Source: Solirubrobacterales bacterium
Lineage (GTDB): Bacteria; Actinomycetota; Thermoleophilia; Solirubrobacterales; Solirubrobacteraceae
NCBI GenBank assembly: GCA_013695395.1
Contig: JACDAP010000549.1
Span: 1 to 6,666, forward strand
Direction of reading: 5' to 3'
DNA: 6,666 bases
Below, one piece after another: positions 1 to 6,537 of this stretch. The position numbers and the translations under genes were made by a program. The notes under the pieces are model-generated. The model made no database searches, was not told where the DNA came from, and saw only the letters and a list, made by a program, of their open reading frames with translations. Each line of letters opens with the position of its first letter. The first letter of the stretch is position 1.

Positions 1-106
1 GGGCGCGGACATCGACTCGACCGGCGAGACGATGGAGATCGACGCTCACGACCTCCGCACCCGGCTCGACGCTCAGCCCGGCGCGGGACGACGCCCACCC
101 GGCTGA
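1..106 (+). CDS. C-terminal end of an unidentified plus-strand gene (partial)
   Basis: Reading from base 2, the plus strand is open for 34 codons and stops at TGA 104-106. The peptide begins GADIDSTGETMEIDAH and ends in a Gly/Pro/Arg-rich tail. Most codons end in G or C, as in the confirmed genes of this window, which supports real coding. The peptide is acidic and soluble-looking, with no membrane segment. I do not recognise the family, and the start and most of the protein lie outside the window. The gene converges on purL with 27 bp between the two stop codons, so it is not part of the purine operon. A chance open frame is possible, since only about 100 bases are visible. Confidence 0.5.
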   Translation, partial: GADIDSTGETMEIDAHDLRTRLDAQPGAGRRPPG

Positions 107-121
107 GCGGCCCGGTGGGCG
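92..121. terminator. Candidate bidirectional terminator hairpin between convergent genes
   Basis: CGCCCACC (92-99) pairs perfectly with GGTGGGCG (114-121). After one C-C mismatch, three more pairs (101-103 with 110-112) close a six-base loop. The hairpin covers the stop codon of the plus-strand gene and lies 12 bp past the purL stop, where a shared terminator for convergent genes would be expected. Neither strand shows a T-tract, so it is not a classical intrinsic terminator. U-poor hairpins are commonly proposed in high-GC bacteria, but that role is inferred here. Confidence 0.4.
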
Positions 122-133
122 GAGCTCTCCTGC

Positions 134-2317
134 TCAAGGGAACAGCGGCGCCAGCGCGGCGTGGGCGCCACGGAGCTCCGTGAGCGTCCAGCTGACCTCG
201 GGTCCGCCCGGATCGCCCACCCGCAGCACGTCGCCGCCGACGGTGCCGAAGAGGTCGAGCGGGACGTCGAGCGCGGCCAGCACATCGCGGGGTCCGCTGA
301 GCACGAAGCCGCCGCGCCGCTCCCCGAAGTGCAGGACGAAGCCCAGGTCCGCGGAGATCGCGTCCATGTCCGCACCGATCTCCCCGGCCAGGCAGCACTC
401 GGCGATCGCGACGAGCAGGCCGCCCTCGGCGATGTCGTGGGCGCTGGTCACCGCGCCGGAGCGGACCGCCTCGCGGACGACGTCGAGCACCCGCACCTCG
501 TGATCGAGGTCGTAGCCGGGCAGCCCGTCGGGCAGCGGCTCGCCGCGGAGCTTCGCGAGCTCCGAGCCCTCCAGCGACGGCGTCTTGTTCCATCCGACGA
601 GGGCGATCGCGTCCCCCTCGTGCGCGAAGCCCATGCGGCCCGCAGCCTCCGCGCTCGGGAGCGCACCCACCATCCCCACAACCGGCGTCGGGTAGATCGG
701 CCCGTCGACGCCCTGGTTGTAGAGCGAGACGTTTCCGCCGACGATCGGCGCCTCGAGCGCGCGACAGGCGTCGCCGAGCCCGCGGACCGCCTCGGTGAGC
801 TGCCAGGCGACCTCGGGCCGCTCGGGGTTCCCGAAGTTCAGGTTGTTCGTGGTGCCGAGCGGCTTGGCGCCCACGCAGGCGAGGTTCGCGGCGCACTCGA
901 GCGCCGCCTCCACCGCGCCGACGTACGGGTCGCAGGCCACGCGCCGTCCGTTGCAGTCGATCGAGGCGGCCAGGGCGCTCCCGTCGGGGAGGGCGAGGAC
1001 GGCGGCGTCCGCGTCGCCGGGCCGGCGGACCGTCCGCGACTGCACGATCCAGTCGTACTGCTGGAAGAGCGGCAGGCGCGAGGCGAGGTTCGGCGAGGCG
1101 AGCAGCGCGATCAGCGTCGCGTGGAGGTCAGCCTCGACGCTCAGCGTGCCCTCGGGCGCCGGGTAGAGCGGCGCCGCGGGCTTCTCGGGGAAGATCGGGT
1201 ACATCGGGCAGTCGTCGACGAGCGCCTCGACCGGCATCTCCCCGGCGACCGACCCGTGCTGGAGGATGCGCATCACGCGCTCCTCGATCACCGTCCCGAT
1301 CGCGGTCCCGTGGACCTCCCACTTCTGGCAGACGGCGACGACCTCGCCCACGCGAGAGGGCTCGCAGACGCAGAGCATCCGCTCCTGCGACTCGCTGACC
1401 ATGATCTCGAACGGCTCCATCCCCTGCTCGCGCAGCGGCACCACGTCGAGGTCGATCTCGAGGCCGACCTCGCCCTTGGAGGCCATCTCGGAGGCGGCGC
1501 TCGTGAGCCCCGCCGCGCCGCAGTCCTGGAGGGAGACGAGCAGGCCGCGGGCGAGCAGCTCGAGCGAGCACTCGAGGAGCTTCTTCTCCTCGAACGGGTC
1601 GCCGACCTGGACGGAGGGCCGCTTGTCCGCGTCGTCCTCACCGAACTCGGCCGACGCGAGCACCGAGGCGCCGCCGATCCCGTCGCGGCCGGTCGAGGCA
1701 CCGAAGAGCACGAGCCGGTTCCCGAGCCCGACCGCGGCGCTCTTGATCATCTCCTCCTCGCGGGCGAGGCCGAGCGCCATCGCGTTCACGAGGCAGTTCG
1801 TCTCGTACGGGCCCTCGAAGTAGACGTCGCCACCGATCGTCGGCACGCCGATCGAGTTGCCGTAGTGGCCGATGCCCGCCACCGCGCGATCGAGCAGGTA
1901 GCGAGAGCGCTCGGAGGTGGGCTCGCCGAAGCGGAGCGCGTCGAGCACCGCGACCGGCCGGGCGCCGAGCGCGAAGATGTCGCGCAGGATCCCGCCGACC
2001 CCGGTGGCCGCGCCCTGGAAGGGCTCGACCGCGCTCGGGTGGTTGTGCGACTCGACCTTGAAGGCGCAGACGAGATCGCCGCTCACACGCACGGCGCCCG
2101 CGTTCTCCCCGGGCCCCATGAAGACGGCCTCGCCCTCGGTGGGCAGCGTGCCGAGGAGCTTCTTGGAGTGCTTGTAGGAGCAGTGCTCGCTCCACATCAG
2201 GGAGAACATCGCGAGCTCGACCTGCACCGGCGCGCGGCCGAGCTTCTCGCAGACCAGCGCGTACTCGTCGGCGGTGAGGCCGAGGGCGATCGCGTCCTCG
2301 ACGGTGGGCTCAGACAC
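134..2317 (-). CDS. purL: Phosphoribosylformylglycinamidine synthase, synthetase subunit PurL (small type)
   Basis: PurL is the ATP-dependent synthetase subunit of FGAM synthase. With PurQ and PurS it converts FGAR, glutamine and ATP to FGAM, glutamate, ADP and phosphate in cytosolic purine synthesis. At 727 aa it has the length of the small PurL found with separate PurQ and PurS, not the roughly 1300-aa fused form. Visible motifs are WSEHCSYKH (42-50, with the conserved active-site histidine), GPGENAG (68-74), ESHNHPS (89-95), QVGDPFEEKK (237-246), QDCGAAGLTSAASEM (264-278), VSESQERM (307-314), GTTNNLNFGNP (488-498), GGNVSLYNQ (527-535) and SAHDIAEGG (625-633). These cover both AIRS-like halves, so the protein looks complete. 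The start is GTG at 2317-2315, overlapping the purQ stop by 8 bases, so translation is probably coupled. It is the last gene of the purC-S-Q-L operon. Confidence 0.97.
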   Translation of the reverse strand: MSEPTVEDAIALGLTADEYALVCEKLGRAPVQVELAMFSLMWSEHCSYKHSKKLLGTLPTEGEAVFMGPGENAGAVRVSGDLVCAFKVESHNHPSAVEPFQGAATGVGGILRDIFALGARPVAVLDALRFGEPTSERSRYLLDRAVAGIGHYGNSIGVPTIGGDVYFEGPYETNCLVNAMALGLAREEEMIKSAAVGLGNRLVLFGASTGRDGIGGASVLASAEFGEDDADKRPSVQVGDPFEEKKLLECSLELLARGLLVSLQDCGAAGLTSAASEMASKGEVGLEIDLDVVPLREQGMEPFEIMVSESQERMLCVCEPSRVGEVVAVCQKWEVHGTAIGTVIEERVMRILQHGSVAGEMPVEALVDDCPMYPIFPEKPAAPLYPAPEGTLSVEADLHATLIALLASPNLASRLPLFQQYDWIVQSRTVRRPGDADAAVLALPDGSALAASIDCNGRRVACDPYVGAVEAALECAANLACVGAKPLGTTNNLNFGNPERPEVAWQLTEAVRGLGDACRALEAPIVGGNVSLYNQGVDGPIYPTPVVGMVGALPSAEAAGRMGFAHEGDAIALVGWNKTPSLEGSELAKLRGEPLPDGLPGYDLDHEVRVLDVVREAVRSGAVTSAHDIAEGGLLVAIAECCLAGEIGADMDAISADLGFVLHFGERRGGFVLSGPRDVLAALDVPLDLFGTVGGDVLRVGDPGGPEVSWTLTELRGAHAALAPLFP

Positions 2318-2978
2318 GGGCCACCGCCATCGAGGTGAAGAGGGTGAGGCCGTCGACCGAGCCGGTCAGCGGATCGACCGCGTGCTCGGGATGCGGCATC
2401 AGGCCCATGACGTTCCCGGCCTCGTTCGAGACGCCGGCGATGTCGTTACTCGACCCGTTCGGGTTGCCATCGTGCGCGTATCGGAGGACGATCTGCCCGT
2501 GTGCCTCCATGCGCTCGAGTTCTACGCCCGGCGCGTAATAGCGGCCGGTCGTGTGCTTCACCGGGATCGAGAGGACCTGCCCGGGCTCGCAGGCGCGGGT
2601 GAACGAGGTCTCGGCGTTGACGACCTCGACGCCCACCTGGCGGCAGACGAAGCGGAGCCCCACGTTCGGCAGGAGCGCACCCGGGAGCAGCCCGGCCTCG
2701 CAGAGGACCTGGAAGCCGTTGCAGATGCCGAGCACCACGCCACCGTCTGAGGCGAAGCGGGCCACAGACTCCATCATCGGGCTGAAGCGGGCGATCGCGC
2801 CGACGCGCAGGTAGTCGCCGTAGGAGAAGCCGCCCGGGATGACGACCGCGTCGATCCCGTCGAGCGAGGTCTCCCCGTGCCAGAGCAGCTGGGCGCTTGC
2901 ACCCTCGACGCGCTCGCAGGCGAGGACGGCGTCGCGCTCGTCACAGGTGCCGGGGAACTGGACGACGCCGAAGTTCAC
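2310..2978 (-). CDS. purQ: Phosphoribosylformylglycinamidine synthase, glutaminase subunit PurQ
   Basis: PurQ is the class I glutamine amidotransferase subunit of FGAM synthase. It hydrolyses glutamine and passes ammonia to PurL. The protein is 222 aa, usual for stand-alone PurQ. Motifs in order are an N-terminal VVQFPGTCDERD (5-16), PGGFSYGDYLRVGA (48-61), the nucleophile elbow GICNGFQVL with Cys86, and MPHPEHA (194-200), where His196 and Glu198 complete the triad. The start is GTG 2978-2976, which overlaps the purS stop as GTGA. The frame extends 19 codons further upstream, but that stretch lies inside purS and does not resemble PurQ. No strong Shine-Dalgarno sequence precedes the GTG, which fits translational coupling to purS. 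Confidence 0.96.
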   Translation of the reverse strand: MNFGVVQFPGTCDERDAVLACERVEGASAQLLWHGETSLDGIDAVVIPGGFSYGDYLRVGAIARFSPMMESVARFASDGGVVLGICNGFQVLCEAGLLPGALLPNVGLRFVCRQVGVEVVNAETSFTRACEPGQVLSIPVKHTTGRYYAPGVELERMEAHGQIVLRYAHDGNPNGSSNDIAGVSNEAGNVMGLMPHPEHAVDPLTGSVDGLTLFTSMAVARV

Positions 2979-3199
2979 GAGCCGACGAGGATCTCGTAGT
3001 CCTCGATGAGCGGGTTCGCGAGAAGCTTGCGGCACATGTCCTCGAGCTGCGTCTCGTCCTCCACCTCGAGTTCGACGAGGCGGCCGACGTGCACCTCAGA
3101 GACCCCGGAGAACCCGAGCGCGGGCAGCGCCCGCTCGACCGCGATGCCCTGCGGATCGAGGATCCCGGCCTTCGGGCGGATCAGCACGCGGGCCTTCAT
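2975..3199 (-). CDS. purS: Phosphoribosylformylglycinamidine synthase subunit PurS
   Basis: PurS is the small non-catalytic subunit that bridges PurQ and PurL and supports ammonia transfer in the FGAM synthase complex. The protein is 74 aa, slightly short of the usual roughly 80-85. Family hallmarks are KAGILDPQG (10-18), the EVHVGRLVELEV strand (35-46) and CRKLLANPLIEDYEI (56-70). The start is ATG 3199-3197, where the family's N-terminal beta strand (KARVLIRPK) begins. The open frame runs further upstream, but that part is out-of-frame purC sequence. The start overlaps the purC stop as ATGA and the gene's own stop overlaps the purQ start, so it is coupled on both sides. It occupies its usual place just before purQ and purL. 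Confidence 0.95.
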   Translation of the reverse strand: MKARVLIRPKAGILDPQGIAVERALPALGFSGVSEVHVGRLVELEVEDETQLEDMCRKLLANPLIEDYEILVGS

Positions 3200-4080
3200 G
3201 CGCTCGCCCCGGTCCGCTCCAGCCACGCGGAGAACGGCTCGCCGGTGATCTTGAGGTATGCGTCCTCGTAGCGCTCGCGCGTGCCCGCGACGACGTCGTC
3301 GGGCACCGGCGGGGCGGGCGGCAGCTTGTCCCAGCCGGAGCCGGAGGCCCAATCGCGCACGAACTGCTTGTCGAAGCTCGGTTGCCCCTTCCCGGGCGCG
3401 TAGCCCTCGGCGGGCCAGTAGCGCGAGGAGTCGGGCGTGAGCGCTTCGTCGCCGAGGACGAGCTTGCCGCTCTCGTCGAGGCCGAACTCGAACTTCGTGT
3501 CGGCCAGGATCACGCCCTGGCTGCGGGCGTGCGCGGCGCCCGCGGCGTAGAGGAGGATCGAGAGCTCGGCGACGTGCTCGGCGAGCTTCCGGTCCGCGAG
3601 CGCCTCAACCGCGCCCTCCATGTCGATCGCCTCGTCGTGCCCCTCGGTCGCCTTGGTCGAGGGGGTGAAGATCGGCTCGGGGAGCTGCTGGGACTCCTCG
3701 AGACCGGCCGGCAGCTCGATCCCGGAGACCTTGCCGGTCGCCTGGTAGTCCTTCCAGCCCGAGCCCGTGATGTACCCGCGCACGACGCACTCGATCGGCA
3801 GCATCTGCAGCTTGCGGACCACGACCGCGCGGCCGCGAACCTCGTCGGGGACGCGGTCGGTGTAGCTGAGCGCGTGGTGGTCGCAGAGCTGGCTGAGCCG
3901 GTCGAACCAGAAGGCGGAGATGCCGGTGAGCACCGCGCCCTTGCCCGGGATCGGCGTCGGGTGGACGGCGTCGTAGGTGGAGATCCGATCGCTTGCGACC
4001 ATCAACAGCGCGTCGTCCAGGTCGTAGAGCTCGCGGACCTTCCCGCGGTGCACGAGGGTCAGATCGGAGAGGTCGTTCAC
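3196..4080 (-). CDS. purC: Phosphoribosylaminoimidazole-succinocarboxamide synthase (SAICAR synthetase)
   Basis: PurC joins CAIR and aspartate using ATP to give SAICAR, a later step of the IMP pathway. From GTG 4080 the protein is 294 aa and contains GKVRELYD (13-20), SDRIS (30-34), the first SAICAR signature MLPIECVVRGYITGS (93-107), the second signature ILADTKFEFG (191-200) and DEALTPDSSRYW (211-222). It therefore looks intact. Two GTG starts are possible. I prefer 4080, which begins MNDLSDLTLVHRGKVREL and has a TANNNT box 7 nt upstream, as in leaderless actinobacterial transcripts. GTG 4104 would add eight residues (MPPGSLRS) and has a GGAGG 13 nt upstream, rather far for a good site. purC leads the operon and overlaps purS by 4 bases. 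Confidence 0.96.
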   Translation of the reverse strand: MNDLSDLTLVHRGKVRELYDLDDALLMVASDRISTYDAVHPTPIPGKGAVLTGISAFWFDRLSQLCDHHALSYTDRVPDEVRGRAVVVRKLQMLPIECVVRGYITGSGWKDYQATGKVSGIELPAGLEESQQLPEPIFTPSTKATEGHDEAIDMEGAVEALADRKLAEHVAELSILLYAAGAAHARSQGVILADTKFEFGLDESGKLVLGDEALTPDSSRYWPAEGYAPGKGQPSFDKQFVRDWASGSGWDKLPPAPPVPDDVVAGTRERYEDAYLKITGEPFSAWLERTGASA

Positions 4081-4087
4081 CGATCGC

Positions 4088-4093
4088 AGGCTA
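4088..4093 (-). promoter_or_regulatory. Candidate -10 box for a leaderless purC transcript
   Basis: On the minus strand TAGCCT (4093-4088) matches the TANNNT -10 consensus. It is followed by exactly 7 nt and then GTG 4080, the spacing that would start transcription at the start codon itself. No TTGACA-like -35 lies at a suitable distance, which is not unusual for such promoters. The match is short, so chance is a real possibility. Confidence 0.35.
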
Positions 4094-4126
4094 CCGGGGG
4101 GCACGGTCGGACGGCCGCCTCCGCGT

Positions 4127-4795
4127 TCAAGCGAGCAGCGCTGCGAGCTCCTCGGCGCGGGCGTCGATCGCCGCCCGCAGCTTCACGCCCGGCGCCTCGT
4201 CGAACGGCTCGAACGCGAACGCCAGCCGCCTCCCCTTCGCGGTCAGCGACCAGGTGCCGATCGCCCTCCCGTCGGCGAGGACGACGGGGAGCCCGTCGCC
4301 ACGGAAGTCGTAGCACTCCGGCCGCAGCTCGCACCGCGCCCGCCCGTCCGGGGCGTGCCCCATGGTGAGCGGGTCGCACTTGCCGAGAAGATCGACGCCC
4401 TCCGGCGACGCTGCCGCTGCGAACGCCTCCTCGTCCTCGGCCGGAGCAGCAGGCCGCCCTCGAGCTCGATCGTCGCGAGCCGCGCGAGGGCGGTGTCGAC
4501 GCGGGCCAGCGAGCCCTCGCGCGTCATCTGCGCGGTCGCGCCCTTGACCTCCTTCGCCTCCAGCCCGAGCGCCGAGCAGAGCTCCTGCTGGGTCCGTGGC
4601 TCCCGCGCGGCCTCGCGCAGCAGCGGTCGCAGGTCGGTGTAGCGCGAGGCGTCGATCCCGAAGCCCTTCAGCCGGGCGCGCCCGGCGGCCTGCGCCTCGG
4701 GGAGCGCCCGGAACGCCCGTGCCCGTAGCCGCATCGGGTGCGGCGCGGCCCAGACGCTGGCGGGCGTAGGTGAAGGCGCGGATCTGATCGAGCAC
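4127..4795 (-). pseudogene. Broken winged-helix DNA-binding protein (HTH_42, AlkZ/YcaQ-related superfamily)
   Basis: The pieces of one protein lie in two frames. From GTG 4795 (GGGAGG 8 nt upstream) one frame gives MLDQIRAFTYARQRLGRAAP and then loses sense near 4725. The next frame carries a winged-helix-like stretch from about 4715 to 4441 (FRALPEAQ, YTDLRPLLREAAREPRT, QQELCSALGLEAKEV, LARLATIELEGGLLLR). Near 4439-4442 coding returns to the first frame with EDEEAFAAAASPEGVDLLGK, CDPLTMGHAPDG, GLPVVLADGRAIGTWSL and AFAFEPFDEAPGVKLRAAI, ending at TGA 4127. From memory, LPVVLxDGRxxGTW followed by a basic stretch and an EPF-type segment is the C-terminal hallmark of HTH_42 proteins. That family includes AlkZ/YcaQ-type DNA glycosylases and uncharacterised relatives. 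Only about 218 codons are recognisable against roughly 350-400 usual, so internal segments seem missing as well. Restoring one G near 4440 would rejoin the last two pieces. Sequencing error could explain that lesion but not the shortness. Confidence 0.7.
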
Positions 4796-4803
4796 GACGA
4801 CAT

Positions 4804-4809
4804 CCTCCC
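4804..4809 (-). promoter_or_regulatory. Shine-Dalgarno sequence of the broken winged-helix gene
   Basis: GGGAGG (4809-4804) lies 8 nt before GTG 4795. This spacing selects the GTG that opens the LDQIRAFTYARQRL reading rather than the out-of-frame ATG at 4803, which touches the motif. Its intact state suggests the gene was once translated from here. Confidence 0.55.
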
Positions 4810-4866
4810 GCGCAGCCGCGTGTGCCGTCCCGCAAGCCCCCCGGGGCGAACCGCCTCCTCGGGCGC

Positions 4867-6465
4867 TCAGCCGGCCAGCGCCACCTCGGGTGAGGCGGTG
4901 GTGCGGCCGCGGATGAGGTCGGCGGCGCGCTCGGCCAGTGCGATCGTCGGCGCGTTCGTGTTGCCCCGGGGCACGCTCGGGAAGACCGAGGCGTCGACCA
5001 CCCGCAGTCCCTCCACGCCGCGCACGCGGCACTCCGGGTCGACGACGGCCATCTCGTCGGTTCCCATCTTGCAGGTGCCGACCGGGTGGTAGATCGTCTG
5101 CATCGTCGCGCGGACGAACGCCTCGACGTCCTCGTCCGACGAGCTCTCCGGCACGACGTGCGCCTCGGCCACGAAGCTCGCCAGGGGCTCCGCGGCGACG
5201 ATCTCCAGCGCCTTCTGCACCCCCTTGACGAGCGAGCGCACGTCGGCCTCCTCGGTGAGGTACCCGTGGATGATGAGCGGCTTGGTCGTCGGGTCGGGCG
5301 AGACGGTGGCGACCTGCCCGCGGGACTCCGGGCGCAGCACGCAGCAGGAGAGCGTGATCCCGTGCGCGGGCGGGGGCACGAGCCCCTCCTGCTCGAACAT
5401 CGCAGGCACCATGTGGAACTGGACGTCCGGGACGGGCAGCGAGGGATCGGTGCGGTAGAAGCCGCCCGACTCGCCGACGTTCGAGGTCAGCGGGCCGCCG
5501 CCCTGCGCCCACGCCGCGAGGTTCTCGTCGTTGAGCGCGTCCTTCAGCGAGTCCTCGGTCTTGATGACCAGGTTGAGGCCGGCGGTCGGGTGATCGGAGA
5601 GGTTCATCCCCATGCCCGGCACCTCGGCCACCTGCGGGATCTGGAGCAGCTCGAGCTCCTCCGCGCGGCCGAGGCCGGAGAGCGTGAGGATGTGCGGCGA
5701 GTTGTAGGCACCGCCGCAGACGATGACCTCCTTCTCCGCGGAGAAGGTGAGCACGTCGGAGAGCCGCAGCGCCTCGACGCCGGTCGCCCGCGTCCCCTCG
5801 AAGAGCACCTTCGTGACGTGCAGGTGCGTCTCCACCGTGAGGTTCGGCCGGTCGCTCACCGGGTGCAGGAAGCCGACGGCGGTCGAGCACCGCTTCCCGT
5901 CCCTCTGGGTCACCTGGTAGAAGCCGACGCCGTCCTGCTCGGGTCCGTTGAAATCCTCGTTGACCGGCAGACCGACCTGCTGCGCCGCCTCGACGAAGGC
6001 CTCCGCGGTGACCGAGCGGGCGCGGGCGTCGGAGACCCGGAGCGGCCCGCCGACCCCGTGCAGCGCGTCCTCCCCGCGCTCGTTGTCCTCGCTCTTCCTG
6101 AAGTAGGGGAGCATCGCCTCCGAGGTCCAGCCCTCGCAGCCCTCCGCCGCCCACTCGTCGAAGTCGACGCGGTTGCCGCGGATGTAGATCATCGCGTTGA
6201 TCGAGGAGGAGCCCCCGAGCGTCTTGCCGCGCGGCAGGTACACACGCCGGTCGTTCGCGCCCGGCTCGTAGCCCGTCGTGTAGTCCCAGTCGTTCTGCGA
6301 ACGGAAGAGCGCCGCCATCGCCGCGGGGATGTGGATGAAGTCGGCGGTGTCGGGCGGCCCCGCCTCGATGAGCAGCACGCTCGTGTCGGGGTCCTCGCTC
6401 AAGCGGTTGGCCAGGACGCAGCCGGCGGAACCGGCTCCCACGATGACGTAGTCGTACGACGACAC
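4867..6465 (-). CDS. GMC-family FAD-dependent oxidoreductase (choline/alcohol dehydrogenase-like)
   Basis: This 532-aa flavoenzyme should oxidise an alcohol group to an aldehyde with FAD as cofactor. The N-terminal Rossmann motif is GAGSAG (10-15), with the ribose-binding acid at Glu34 in LLIEAG. The first GMC signature is PRGKTLGGSSSIN (78-90) and the second is GAYNSPHILTLSGLG (252-266). The active site is HPVGTCKMG with His460, plus Asn504 in GNTNAPT; the 44-residue spacing equals that of the His/Asn pair in choline oxidase. Where choline oxidase attaches FAD to a histidine (CSSHN), this protein has SSSIN, so FAD is probably bound non-covalently. No signal peptide or membrane segment is visible, so it is probably cytosolic. 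The start is GTG 6465, with GAGGAG 7 nt upstream. No aldehyde dehydrogenase or transporter gene lies beside it, so the substrate cannot be named and betA or alkJ is not justified. Confidence 0.93.
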   Translation of the reverse strand: MSSYDYVIVGAGSAGCVLANRLSEDPDTSVLLIEAGPPDTADFIHIPAAMAALFRSQNDWDYTTGYEPGANDRRVYLPRGKTLGGSSSINAMIYIRGNRVDFDEWAAEGCEGWTSEAMLPYFRKSEDNERGEDALHGVGGPLRVSDARARSVTAEAFVEAAQQVGLPVNEDFNGPEQDGVGFYQVTQRDGKRCSTAVGFLHPVSDRPNLTVETHLHVTKVLFEGTRATGVEALRLSDVLTFSAEKEVIVCGGAYNSPHILTLSGLGRAEELELLQIPQVAEVPGMGMNLSDHPTAGLNLVIKTEDSLKDALNDENLAAWAQGGGPLTSNVGESGGFYRTDPSLPVPDVQFHMVPAMFEQEGLVPPPAHGITLSCCVLRPESRGQVATVSPDPTTKPLIIHGYLTEEADVRSLVKGVQKALEIVAAEPLASFVAEAHVVPESSSDEDVEAFVRATMQTIYHPVGTCKMGTDEMAVVDPECRVRGVEGLRVVDASVFPSVPRGNTNAPTIALAERAADLIRGRTTASPEVALAG

Positions 6466-6472
6466 GGACGTT

Positions 6473-6478
6473 CTCCTC
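6473..6478 (-). promoter_or_regulatory. Shine-Dalgarno sequence of the GMC oxidoreductase
   Basis: GAGGAG (6478-6473) sits 7 nt before GTG 6465 and fixes that codon as the start. The FAD-binding strand (YDYVIVGAG) begins four codons later, as expected for this family. Confidence 0.7.
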
Positions 6479-6496
6479 AGGACGGGGTGAGCTCCG

Positions 6497-6526
6497 ACTC
6501 TCCCCCCGCGGCTGACGCGCTGTCAA
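6497..6526 (-). promoter_or_regulatory. Candidate promoter of the GMC oxidoreductase
   Basis: A perfect TTGACA (-35, 6526-6521) lies in the gap before the GMC gene. Eighteen bases downstream is GAGAGT (6502-6497), a weak 3-of-6 match to TATAAT. Transcription would begin near 6490, about 25 nt before the GTG. The exact -35 in such GC-rich DNA and its location between genes favour a real promoter, but the poor -10 keeps this tentative. Confidence 0.35.
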
Positions 6527-6537
6527 GAAGGTGCCGC

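Noticed and set aside
161..2338. A 725-codon open frame on the plus strand, antisense to purL
   Set aside because: It mirrors purL codon by codon. Its product is dominated by Arg, Ala, Glu, Asp and His with no recognisable motif, as expected for an antisense shadow in GC-rich DNA, and purL is certain.
4081..4126. Purine or PRPP riboswitch, or PurR box, before purC
   Set aside because: The gap is only 46 bp, with no room for a purine aptamer and no PurR-like palindrome visible.
3382..4368. A 328-codon plus-strand open frame antisense to purC and the broken winged-helix gene
   Set aside because: Its composition is low-complexity and Arg/Ala-rich, it has no family motif, and it lies opposite a well-supported purC.
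4715..4726. Tandem ACGGGC-ACGGGC (minus strand) near the first frame change of the broken gene
   Set aside because: Two copies of a 6-mer do not shift the frame and are expected by chance here. It may mark a deletion scar, but nothing shows it.
4843..4857. Short GGCG/CGCC hairpin between the GMC stop and the broken gene
   Set aside because: It has only four Watson-Crick pairs next to the loop on the minus-strand RNA, no T-tract, and similar hairpins are frequent in GC-rich DNA. It is not enough to call a terminator.
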